Shown piece by piece: positions 14,962-21,663 of a stretch of DNA of 21,663 nt. Numbering within the stretch: the stretch's first letter is position 1; each line of letters opens with the position of its first letter. Source of the DNA: Desulfobacterales bacterium HSG17 (GTDB lineage: Bacteria > Desulfobacterota > Desulfobacteria > Desulfobacterales > Desulfococcaceae); the NCBI GenBank assembly GCA_030377945.1, contig JAUCGD010000042.1, forward strand, positions 1 through 21,663, written 5' to 3'. Both the position numbers and the translations under genes were made by a program. Under the pieces are notes generated by a model, which worked only from the letters and a program-made list of their open reading frames with translations, was not told where the DNA came from and made no database searches.

Positions 14962-16725
14962 TTATTTTTTCTTGGAACTCAGTTCAGGGAATTGATGGTA
15001 AAAATACTCGTTGGATGCTCCGGCTTCTTTACCTTCTTCATTTTCTCTCAGTTCAACTCTTCTGATCTTACCGCTGATGGTTTTGGGTAGTTCGGTAACA
15101 AATTCAATGATTCTCGGAATCTTGAATTTAGCCAGAACTTCAATGGTATGTTTGAACAGTTCCAAAGCCAGTTCTCTTGAAGGTTCATATCCGCTGTTCA
15201 GGATAACAAAGGCTTTTACCAACTGATGACGTTTAGGATCAGGAACACCAACAACAGCAGTTTCCATAACAGCAGCATGTTCAATCAAGGCACTTTCAAC
15301 TTCAAAAGGACCTACACGATAATCTGAAGATTTGATAACATCGTCAGATCTGCCCACAAACCACCAGTAACCATCTTTGTCAAAAGAAGCTTTGTCGCCT
15401 GTGAAATACATATTATTTTTAAATGCTGCCTGGGTTTTTTCAGCTTCGTCAATATATTCCTGGAACAGACCCAAAGCTCTCCAGTTGCTCAGGCGTACAA
15501 CAATATGGCCTGGTTCATCAGGAGTAGTGATTTCTTTGTCTTCATCATCAACCAGGATAACATCGTACATATAAGCAGGATATCCAAAGGAACCAAAACG
15601 CATTTTGCCTTCCATCCAGGGAGGATTACCTATCATGGTGGTTGATTCTGTCTGTCCGTAAAAATCCCTGATCTCGGTATCGGTTGCTTTTTTCCATTGT
15701 TCTATTACTTCAGGATTTAACGGTTCTCCGGCACTTAAAGAATATTTCATTGCGCTGAGATCATATTTAGCCAGATCAAGTCCGACAAATGCACGCCATG
15801 CAGTGGGAGGAGCGCAAAAAGAATTTACTTTATATTTGGCAACTGTGGCTAGATATTTTTCAATATTTAAAACTGTAAAATTAAAACCTGTGGCAGTAGC
15901 TCCAATGTTAAAAGGTGCAAAAAAGCTGCTCCATGCCCATTTTGCCCAGCCAGGAGCACTTAAATTGTGGTGAACATCTCCAGGTTCAAGGCCCTGGACA
16001 ACAGCAGTTGAAAGATGACCAACAGGATATGAAACTGCGCTGTGACCAACTCTTTTGGGAAGTCCTGTGGTTCCTGATGTAAAAAAGCAGAACAGGACAT
16101 CATCTTTTCCAACGTCTGCTGCTTCTGCTTCTGCTGCTTCTGCTGCTTCTGCTGCAATATCAGTATAAGATACCCAGCCCTCTTTCTGACCTAAAACAAT
16201 CTTTGCTTTTGGTGTACAGTTTGCTTTTTCCAGTGCATCGTCAACAAGGTCTGTCAATCCTTCAAAAGAAATAATAACATCAGGTTTATAAGCTTCAAAC
16301 CTGAATTGAATTTCTCTTTCAGTCATGGAGGTAGCTGTGGGAACTGCTACAAGTCCGCCTTTTAAAGCTGCAAAAGAAGCAAACCATGTTTCAGGAACAA
16401 TAGGGGTCAGCATATAAAGGTTATCACCCTTTTCAACGCTGTTTTTTCTTATATAATTAAGGAATTTATTTCCATTAGCTGCCAGTTCTTTATAGGTGAA
16501 CTGCTGTTCAGCATCCGTATCAAGATCTGTCCAGATCAAAGCAGGCTGATCACCTCTTTCCTTGACATGCATACCTTCAAAGATTTCTGCTGCCCAGTTG
16601 AACTTTTCTGGCAGATCGGTTTTATTCAGTTTCTCGAAAAATGCCTTTGCAGTCTCTTCACGTTTTCCCATATCTTGAATGCTGTTTAAATCCATTGCAT
16701 CTCTATAAATACTTTCCAATGACAT
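14962..16725 (-). CDS. Acyl-CoA synthetase (AMP-forming), medium-chain type
   Basis: A 587-residue member of the ANL superfamily that activates a carboxylic acid as acyl-AMP and transfers it to CoA. Motifs: the P-loop FTSGTTGLPK (216-225), YGQTESTT, YFTGDKAS, GRSDDVIKSSDYRVGPFEVES and the C-terminal PKTISGKIRR with catalytic K553. The overall shape and length fit the medium-chain acyl-CoA synthetase (AcsM-like) branch near acetyl-CoA synthetase; the true substrate cannot be read. Residues 191-203 are a low-complexity AAEAAEAAEAEAA run caused by a TTC/TGC-type microsatellite at about 16119-16157, in a linker before the P-loop. GGAGG precedes the ATG. A TetR-type operator overlaps the promoter. 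Confidence 0.92.
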   Translation of the reverse strand: MSLESIYRDAMDLNSIQDMGKREETAKAFFEKLNKTDLPEKFNWAAEIFEGMHVKERGDQPALIWTDLDTDAEQQFTYKELAANGNKFLNYIRKNSVEKGDNLYMLTPIVPETWFASFAALKGGLVAVPTATSMTEREIQFRFEAYKPDVIISFEGLTDLVDDALEKANCTPKAKIVLGQKEGWVSYTDIAAEAAEAAEAEAADVGKDDVLFCFFTSGTTGLPKRVGHSAVSYPVGHLSTAVVQGLEPGDVHHNLSAPGWAKWAWSSFFAPFNIGATATGFNFTVLNIEKYLATVAKYKVNSFCAPPTAWRAFVGLDLAKYDLSAMKYSLSAGEPLNPEVIEQWKKATDTEIRDFYGQTESTTMIGNPPWMEGKMRFGSFGYPAYMYDVILVDDEDKEITTPDEPGHIVVRLSNWRALGLFQEYIDEAEKTQAAFKNNMYFTGDKASFDKDGYWWFVGRSDDVIKSSDYRVGPFEVESALIEHAAVMETAVVGVPDPKRHQLVKAFVILNSGYEPSRELALELFKHTIEVLAKFKIPRIIEFVTELPKTISGKIRRVELRENEEGKEAGASNEYFYHQFPELSSKKK

Positions 16726-16751
16726 ACCCTACCTCCATTTTGTTTGTTTAT

Positions 16752-16778
16752 ATAAAAATCTGAACGAGCGATCAGTCA
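16752..16778 (-). promoter_or_regulatory. Promoter with TetR-type operator for the acyl-CoA synthetase
   Basis: TGAACGAGCGATCAGTCA at 16761-16778 is an imperfect palindrome of the form TGAnnGAnCGnTCnnTCA (12 of 18 positions symmetric), typical of TetR-family operators such as those controlling fatty-acid genes. On the minus strand it overlaps TTGACT (-35) and sits before an AT-rich TTTATATA (-10 region), so a repressor there would block the promoter. No TetR gene is in the window. Confidence 0.45.
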
Positions 16779-17134
16779 AAAATTATTATGTCACTCCCTA
16801 TAATTGGCATTCATTTAATTGTCAATAATTTTTTCTACATTCTTAGGCTGTCCATTTTTGACAACAGGTTTTTGTAAGGAACCATGATTAAATGATTTTT
16901 ATGAATAGAATCATCTAAAATTATAGTTCAAAACAAGGAATGGGTTATGACAGTTCAGGGCATGGTAACAACATGATCTGTCACCTGTGAAATAATTCTT
17001 GAAATCAAAAGCTTATTTTGATATTTTTTTAGAACAAAGCTGAATGCTTGTATAGAGCGCTTTAGCGCTCAAAATAGTTAAAGTAGTACTGCAAACCATG
17101 ATTTTATAATTTCTATTCTGGAAAGGAATCATTT
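16779..17134. other. Gene-free intergenic stretch with one small palindrome
   Basis: About 350 AT-rich bases between divergent genes. No convincing ORF or RNA gene. The perfect palindrome GAGCGCTTTAGCGCTC lies at 17055-17070. AAAGGAA at 17122-17128 is the ribosome binding site of the next gene. Confidence 0.6.
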
Positions 17135-17455
17135 ATGGATAATATCCAAATTGCCATTGAAGGAACTGCTTCACTTGAGGCTGCAAAAGACTTGATTGAA
17201 ACTTGTGAAATCTCCGGGGACTGGCAGACACCGGATGGGGCGATGAAAGGCGCTCTTGCAACCATAGCTACTATTGTGGGGATTGTCGGGGGTACTGTTG
17301 CTGTTTCAGAGCAGATACGGAAATGGTATCAGGAATGGAAAAAAGGGAAATCAGGCAGGGCTATTGAAAAGGCTGTGCTTGTGGGAAACGGTAAGCGGGT
17401 GCTTTTGGAAGGGGCCAGTGCTGATGATATTAAAGCTGTGTTGGAAACTCTGTAA
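17135..17455 (+). CDS. EACC1-like small membrane component of conflict systems
   Basis: A 106-residue protein. Residues 1-35 form a small soluble part (IQIAIEGTASLEAAKDLIE), 39-58 are one hydrophobic helix rich in glycine (GALATIATIVGIVGGTVAVS), then comes a charged stretch EQIRKWYQEWKKGKSG, and a short C-terminal module ends VLVGNGKRVLLEGASADDIKAVLE. This layout resembles the effector-associated constant component EACC1, reported as a recurrent partner of TIR, CHAT and caspase-type effectors; the match is by memory of family features, not a search. AAAGGA lies 7 bases before the ATG. It is upstream of the HEPN pair and the CHAT-STAND-TPR gene on the same strand, which supports a shared system. 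Confidence 0.7.
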   Translation: MDNIQIAIEGTASLEAAKDLIETCEISGDWQTPDGAMKGALATIATIVGIVGGTVAVSEQIRKWYQEWKKGKSGRAIEKAVLVGNGKRVLLEGASADDIKAVLETL

Positions 17456-17465
17456 TCTTGATATT

Positions 17466-17717
17466 GAATCAGGATGGTCAGGATGAAGCAAGGATAGGCA
17501 GGATGGCCTTGGTCATCATTAGTTATAGCAAGCACGGGAATAAATTCCCGCGCTATTTTCTATCGTCCCTACGGGACTTAAATGGTTGATATAGAAATAT
17601 TTAAAGTCCCATAGGGACAACAGGAAATAGCCCGGCAGTTTACTGCCGGGTGAAATGATGATTATGGCCTCCAGGATTATCCTGAATATCCTTATTAAAT
17701 CCTGACCATCCTGATTC
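17466..17717. repeat. Hairpin repeat B2, interrupted by repeat A2
   Basis: The 19-base arm GAATCAGGATGGTCAGGAT at 17466-17484 and its exact complement at 17699-17717 enclose about 214 bases, against 39 in B1 and 63 in B3. The extra length is repeat A2 (17505-17669). The inner B sequence near the right arm (CCAGGATTATCCTGAATAT) matches B3 closely, so A2 appears inserted into the loop of a B element. Confidence 0.82.
17505..17669 (-). repeat. Cloverleaf-like dispersed repeat, copy A2 (inverted relative to A1)
   Basis: The reverse complement of this stretch aligns with A1 along its length. Outer stem TCATCATT (17513-17520) with AATGATGA (17654-17661); small hairpin CCCGGCAGTTTACTGCCGGG (17631-17650); central long hairpin with CTATTTTCTATCG and its partner; and the GCACGGGAAT/ATTCCCGCGC hairpin. 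The outer stem differs from A1 on both sides while keeping its pairing. Confidence 0.85.
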
Positions 17718-17743
17718 AAAAACAAAAAAGGATAAATTACAAA

Positions 17744-18118
17744 ATGCAGAATAGTTTTTTGGCCAAAGCTAAAGAAAATTTAAGAATTGCCCAAATCAGC
17801 TTTGAACATAAATGTTATAATGCTTGCGCCAACCGTGCCTATTATGCAGCTTTTCAAGGGGCTGTTGCAGCATTGCTTGATAAAGGTATAAAAAAAGAGA
17901 AACTTGATCATAAAAGAGTACAGGCCGGATTCAGTGAAAGATTAATTAAACGGCAAAAAGTGTATCCGGGCAGGCTGAAATCATACCTTATGAGAATGCA
18001 ATTACTCAGAAATACTGCTGATTATGAATATGAAACAGTAAGCAAAAAAGATGCGTCAGTTCAACTTCACAAAGCAGAGGAAATGATTGAACTCATTAAA
18101 AAGGAGATTGAAAAATGA
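17744..18118 (+). CDS. HEPN domain protein (UPF0332 type)
   Basis: A 124-residue all-helical protein with the HEPN signature CANRAYYAAFQGAVAALL (about 28-45) and LRNTADYEYE near the C-terminus (R89, N90, D93, Y94). HEPN domains are often RNases with an R-x4-6-H motif. Here a histidine at the expected place is not seen; RNxADY is found in the UPF0332 branch, so activity is uncertain. AAGG lies about 12 bases before the ATG. The stop overlaps the next gene's start (ATGA), so the two form a pair, as in toxin-antitoxin-like modules. It sits between hairpin repeat B2 and the CHAT gene. Confidence 0.85.
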   Translation: MQNSFLAKAKENLRIAQISFEHKCYNACANRAYYAAFQGAVAALLDKGIKKEKLDHKRVQAGFSERLIKRQKVYPGRLKSYLMRMQLLRNTADYEYETVSKKDASVQLHKAEEMIELIKKEIEK

Positions 18119-18375
18119 TAAATTTCAAGCAAGAACAATTGGTTCAAGAAATACTAAGTTACGTTAATTCAAAATTTCCTGAAGTCAAATTTATCGGTAT
18201 TTCGGAAAGTCCTGAAGATCCTCAAGATTTATGGATAAGAGTTACTGCGCCGGTAGACGAGGACAGGAAATCGGAATTGATGGATTATGCATGTGATAAA
18301 ACAATGGATATTCTTATGGAATACGGTTATCATATGCTGGTGATGCCGACACGGGAGCAGCTATCCGGCAGTTAA
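18115..18375 (+). CDS. Small partner protein of the HEPN gene
   Basis: An 86-residue acidic protein starting MINFKQEQLVQEILSYVNSKFPEVKFIGISESPEDPQDLWIRVTAP, with an alternating alpha/beta pattern. It has no minimal-nucleotidyltransferase GSxARG motif, so it is not a MntA-type antitoxin. I do not recognise the family. The ATG overlaps the HEPN stop by ATGA, so translation is coupled, and proteins of this size next to UPF0332 HEPN genes are often cognate partners or antitoxins (inference from position). Confidence 0.72.
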   Translation: MINFKQEQLVQEILSYVNSKFPEVKFIGISESPEDPQDLWIRVTAPVDEDRKSELMDYACDKTMDILMEYGYHMLVMPTREQLSGS

Positions 18376-18393
18376 GCTGATTATTTTAATTTT

Positions 18394-18494
18394 GAATCAG
18401 GATGGTCAGGATGTTATAAGGATACCCAGGATTATCCTGAATATTCTATCTTATCCTGGATATCCTGCTTCACATATCCTGACCATCCTGATTC
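18394..18494. repeat. Hairpin repeat B3
   Basis: GAATCAGGATGGTCAGGAT at 18394-18412 and its exact complement at 18476-18494 bracket further complementary pieces (CCCAGGATTATCCTG, TTATCCTGGATATCCTG). It lies between the HEPN partner and the CHAT gene, whose ribosome binding site (AAGGAAG) follows at once. Confidence 0.85.
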
Positions 18495-18516
18495 AAAAAC
18501 AAAGGAAGTCAAAACC

Positions 18517-21500
18517 ATGCAGAAAATTCTCCACATAAAACTCAAACCCCTCAATGATGAGCTTGCAGACCTGCGCTGTTTTACTGATAATCCCAATGAT
18601 TTTGCAAAGCGCTCCCTTGAGTTTGCAGATATTGAAAACCTGATTGCAGATGCAGAGGCCGGGTATTATACGCTTTTGCCTGAAGATTATGTGCAGACCG
18701 GTCAGAAATTGTATCAATGGCTTGACGGGGCAGAGCGTTTTCTTGCACAGGCTTTGAAAAACTGTCTTCCTGCTGATACTGTGGTGCTTGCTGTTGAGGC
18801 TGAAGGCAGGCTTGCACATCTGCCCTGGGAGGTTTTGCATGACGGTAAATCTTTCCTGGTGCAGCAGATAAATCCTTATATTGTTCCGGTTCGGTGGCAG
18901 GACAAGAAAAGCCCGGATTATGAACCTGAAAACCGTCCTTTGCGGGTGCTGTTTATGGCTTGTTCTCCTTTGGATGTTAAGCCGGTGCTTGATTTTGAGC
19001 AGGAGGAAGGGCTGATCCTGGATGCTACACAGCGCCAGCCTTTGGTTTTAAGTGTTGAGGAAAGCGGGGATTTGGATGAACTGGAAAACCTGGTTGCTTC
19101 TTATGAACCAGGGTGGTTTGATGTGTTTCATTTAACAGGTCATGCAAATCTGGGTGATAAGGGCGGATATTTTATTACTGAGACTGAAACCGGGGAATCC
19201 TGTGCTGCATATGCTGCTGATATGGGTAAGGCTTTGAACAGGATGCCTAAAATTGTGTTTTTATCCGGTTGCCGGACTGGTGAGGCTGGCAAGGACGGGG
19301 CAGTGCCTTCTTTGGCTGAGGAGCTTTTGGAAAGGGGTGCAAAAACGGTTTTGGGTTGGGGCCGTCCAGTGCTGGATACAGATGCAAGCAGGGCTGCGGC
19401 TTTTTTTTACGGTGCGCTTTCCCAGGGGGATGATGTTGCTCTTGGTCTTGCCAAAACCCGGCAGGAGATGATTGACAGCAATGCACGGGACTGGCATTTG
19501 CTCAGGCTTTATACAGCAGGGGAAATGCCCGGTTCCCTTGTAACGCCTTTGAAAACGCGGGGCAGGCAGAAAGCAGCGGTCTATTCAAAAACAACCGAGT
19601 TTTTGGATGAACAGCAAAAGGTCAAGGTTCCCACGCGGCAGGGTTTTGTGGGGCGCAGGCGCGCTATTCAGCGGTGTTTGAGGGCTTTGCGGAATGGTGA
19701 TAATTCCATTGGCGTAATCCTTTACGGCATGGGCGGTCTGGGCAAGAGCAGTCTGGCTGCACGGCTTTGTGATCGTCTTAAAGATGATTTTCATGTGATA
19801 GTCCGCATGGGTGAGCTTGATGAGCCGGGGATGGTCAACCGTATTGGTGAAGACCTGGATAAAACCATGAGGGAGCGCATTTTAGATCCCCATGATGAAT
19901 TGAAATACAAGCTCAAAGATGTGTTTGCAAATATGGAAACGCCCCTGCTCCTGGTTCTTGATGATTTTGAGCGCAATTTTGAAAATGATGGCAAGCAGCC
20001 TGTGTTGAGAAATGACGGTTTGCCGGTCATATCTGAAGAAGCTCAGAAAATCATGGAAGCCCTGGTTTTTGCCATTGGGAAAAATCCTGATATTGGTCAT
20101 AAAATAATCATCACCACACGATATAAACCGGGTGCAGACTGGGCAGGGCATTTTTACACAGAACAACTGGACAGGCTGCCGAAACCGGATGTGAAAAAAA
20201 AGATCATCCGCTTGGAATCAGAGTATTCAGCCCTGAAATCCCCGGATGAAAATTTGAACAATCTTAAACAAAAAGCTGTAATCGTGGCAGACGGCAATCC
20301 CCGTCTGCTGGAATGGCTGTTTGAAATCCTGGATCAAGCTGACCTGGATCATGACATTATTCTCAAACGTATGAATGAAAAAGAGATTGAGTTTCGGGAA
20401 AGCATTTTGGCAGAAGAACTTTTAAAACAGCAGGATAAAGACCTTTGCAGGATGCTTGGGCTTATGCTGGTATATGAACTTGCTGTGCCTTTTGCAGCGA
20501 TTGAGGCTGTGTGTGAAAAGGTTTCGGATTTGAAAGGGCATATGAACCGGGCTTCGGCTTTGGGACTTCTGGAAGTTACGCAGCAGGTTGATGAAAATGT
20601 GTTTCGGGTTCCGCGTATTTTGTCGCCTTTGCTTGAGGAGTATTGGGCTGAGGATGGGGTGGAATTGTGTGGAATTGCTTGCAGGGTTTTGTATGATATT
20701 TGGCTTATACTGGCAGGAACATGCACTGAAGAACAAGGGCTTGAAATTCATAGGCTGGCACTGGCAAGAAAGGATGCTGAAATTGCAGGTAAAATCGGGA
20801 ATTATCTGTCAACAGCTTGGCACAATCAAAGCCGATTTCATGAAAGCCAAAGCCTTTGCCGAAAAACAATGAAAATGACCGGGGATAATTACCGGCTTAT
20901 CCAAAATTTAGCAAGAGCAGATGAAATACTTGGCAATACAGCAGATGCCCTGAAGCATTATCAGGCATGTCTTGATATGTGTCCTGACAGCGATAAAGAA
21001 GAAAAAGCTGCGGCCATGCATAATATGGCCAGAATATATACGAATCAGGAGCAGATCAATGAAGCCCTCTCTCTGTATCAACAGATTTCGGAAATTGATG
21101 AAAGTATAGGTAATATTCAGGGCAAAGCTAGCACTTTGCATCAGATGGCCGGAATATACGCGAATCAGGGGAAGATCAATGAAGCCCTCTCTCTGTATCA
21201 ACAGTCTTTGGAAATTACAGAAAATATAGGTGATGTGAAGACCAAGGCTGTCACCTTGCATGAGCTGGCCAGAATATACGCGAATAAAGGACAGATCAAA
21301 GACGCCTTCAGTCTGTACCAACAATCTTTGGAAATTACAGAACGTATAGGTGATTTGAAGAACAAGGCTGCCGCTTTGCATCAAATGGCCGGATTATACG
21401 AGGACCAGAAGCAGATCAAAGAAGCCCTCAGTTTGTATCAACAGTCTTTGGAAATTACAGAAAGTATAGGTGATGTTCAGGGCAAGGCAGCCACCTTGAA

Positions 21501-21573
21501 TAATATGGCTGTATTATATGCAGATCAAGGCGATTATGGGCGCGTACAGAACAGACCAAAATTTAGTTTTTAG
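18517..21573 (+). CDS. CHAT protease - STAND NTPase - TPR protein, C-terminus cut short
   Basis: A 1018-residue multidomain protein. The N-terminal CHAT caspase-like protease (about 85-335) has H209 in HLTGHANLG and C252 in FLSGCRTGEAG, the catalytic dyad. A STAND/NB-ARC-type NTPase follows: FVGRRRAIQ, Walker A YGMGGLGKSS (403-412), Walker B LLLVLDDFE, and the sensor strand KIIITTRY. After a helical region, TPR units of 40 residues run from about 830 to 1005 (GKASTLHQMAGIYANQGKINEALSLYQQSLEI and near copies) and are alike at the DNA level, with a 120-base period. The TPRs probably sense a partner, the NTPase switches, and CHAT cleaves a target protein. The last TPR breaks off after ADQGDYGRV, then runs into unrelated codons and a stop, so the native C-terminus may be lost by rearrangement. 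Confidence 0.9.
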   Translation: MQKILHIKLKPLNDELADLRCFTDNPNDFAKRSLEFADIENLIADAEAGYYTLLPEDYVQTGQKLYQWLDGAERFLAQALKNCLPADTVVLAVEAEGRLAHLPWEVLHDGKSFLVQQINPYIVPVRWQDKKSPDYEPENRPLRVLFMACSPLDVKPVLDFEQEEGLILDATQRQPLVLSVEESGDLDELENLVASYEPGWFDVFHLTGHANLGDKGGYFITETETGESCAAYAADMGKALNRMPKIVFLSGCRTGEAGKDGAVPSLAEELLERGAKTVLGWGRPVLDTDASRAAAFFYGALSQGDDVALGLAKTRQEMIDSNARDWHLLRLYTAGEMPGSLVTPLKTRGRQKAAVYSKTTEFLDEQQKVKVPTRQGFVGRRRAIQRCLRALRNGDNSIGVILYGMGGLGKSSLAARLCDRLKDDFHVIVRMGELDEPGMVNRIGEDLDKTMRERILDPHDELKYKLKDVFANMETPLLLVLDDFERNFENDGKQPVLRNDGLPVISEEAQKIMEALVFAIGKNPDIGHKIIITTRYKPGADWAGHFYTEQLDRLPKPDVKKKIIRLESEYSALKSPDENLNNLKQKAVIVADGNPRLLEWLFEILDQADLDHDIILKRMNEKEIEFRESILAEELLKQQDKDLCRMLGLMLVYELAVPFAAIEAVCEKVSDLKGHMNRASALGLLEVTQQVDENVFRVPRILSPLLEEYWAEDGVELCGIACRVLYDIWLILAGTCTEEQGLEIHRLALARKDAEIAGKIGNYLSTAWHNQSRFHESQSLCRKTMKMTGDNYRLIQNLARADEILGNTADALKHYQACLDMCPDSDKEEKAAAMHNMARIYTNQEQINEALSLYQQISEIDESIGNIQGKASTLHQMAGIYANQGKINEALSLYQQSLEITENIGDVKTKAVTLHELARIYANKGQIKDAFSLYQQSLEITERIGDLKNKAAALHQMAGLYEDQKQIKEALSLYQQSLEITESIGDVQGKAATLNNMAVLYADQGDYGRVQNRPKFSF
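21000..21545 (+). repeat. Tandem 120-base TPR-coding repeats
   Basis: Near-identical units, each containing CTCTCTGTATCAACAG or a close variant and GGAAATTACAGAAA, recur every 120 bases (for example 21069, 21189, 21309 and 21429). They encode the 40-residue TPR units, so this is coding repetition, open to recombination. Confidence 0.85.
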
Positions 21574-21663
21574 TGCAATTTAAAAACATACCTTTGTAGT
21601 AAAATTTGGTAATATGATCAGGCAAACAGTAGACCGCATTTAAAATCAAAAATTGTTGATGAA
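21574..21663. other. Short unexplained 3' flank
   Basis: The last 90 bases are AT-rich with no ORF or hairpin I can support. The change from TPR sequence to this stretch happens near 21545, inside the CHAT gene. Confidence 0.4.

Noticed and set aside
18115..18375. MntA-type nucleotidyltransferase antitoxin
   Set aside because: No GSxARG or following acidic motif is present.
19247..19497. Overlapping ORFs in other frames within the CHAT gene
   Set aside because: They are shadows of the CHAT-STAND-TPR frame with no ribosome binding site or recognisable domain.
21000..21545. CRISPR array suggested by regular repeats
   Set aside because: The units are 120 bases, coding and in frame, and encode TPR repeats; there are no unique spacers.

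Overview
The window looks like chromosome from an anaerobic, sulfate-reducer-like member of the Desulfobacterota, possibly a Desulfobacterales lineage such as Desulfonema. This is inferred, not proven. The reasons are a periplasm-targeted CbiK cobaltochelatase under a cobalamin riboswitch, a thiol oxidoreductase whose first active-site cysteine codon is UGA followed by a bacterial-type SECIS hairpin, an AT-rich composition, and several large conflict-type proteins (TIR, CHAT-STAND-TPR, HEPN) of the sort common in multicellular or complex bacteria. Many dispersed palindromic repeats sit between genes.

Layout. 1-1700 (+): a tightly overlapped trio of an N-terminal effector-associated-type domain plus TIR protein, then XisH and XisI. 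1713-3974 (-): a FecR-domain/MscS-channel fusion. 4178-8006 (+): two tandem paralogous helical-repeat proteins, each ending in a SEC-C zinc motif, separated by a cloverleaf-like repeat. 8166-10622 (+): an exported DUF900-type alpha/beta hydrolase and a TPR lipoprotein with a decayed tail. 10744-12333 (+): an AAA ATPase fused to a PD-(D/E)XK nuclease domain. 12442-14187 (-): a cobalamin-controlled unit (promoter, B12 riboswitch, terminator, 87-residue orphan protein, unexplained structured RNA element, cbiK). 14213-14836 (-): the UGA-containing FrnE/DsbA-like selenoprotein. 14962-16725 (-): an acyl-CoA synthetase with a TetR-type operator in its promoter. 17135-21573 (+): a predicted conflict cluster of an EACC1-like membrane protein, a HEPN/partner pair and a CHAT-STAND-TPR protein, with hairpin repeats between them.

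How the genes fit together. The right end (EACC1-like, HEPN pair, CHAT-STAND-TPR) and the left end (TIR, XisH, XisI) both look like NTP/NAD-dependent conflict or programmed-cell-death modules: sensor/scaffold parts (TPR, effector-associated domain) with effector parts (CHAT protease, TIR NADase, HEPN RNase fold, nuclease fold). The middle minus-strand block is a metabolic island: cobalt insertion, thiol redox chemistry and acyl activation. The best candidates for new biology are the selenoprotein, the unexplained structured element before cbiK, the TIR-XisH-XisI operon, and a cloverleaf-like dispersed repeat whose copies show compensatory base changes.
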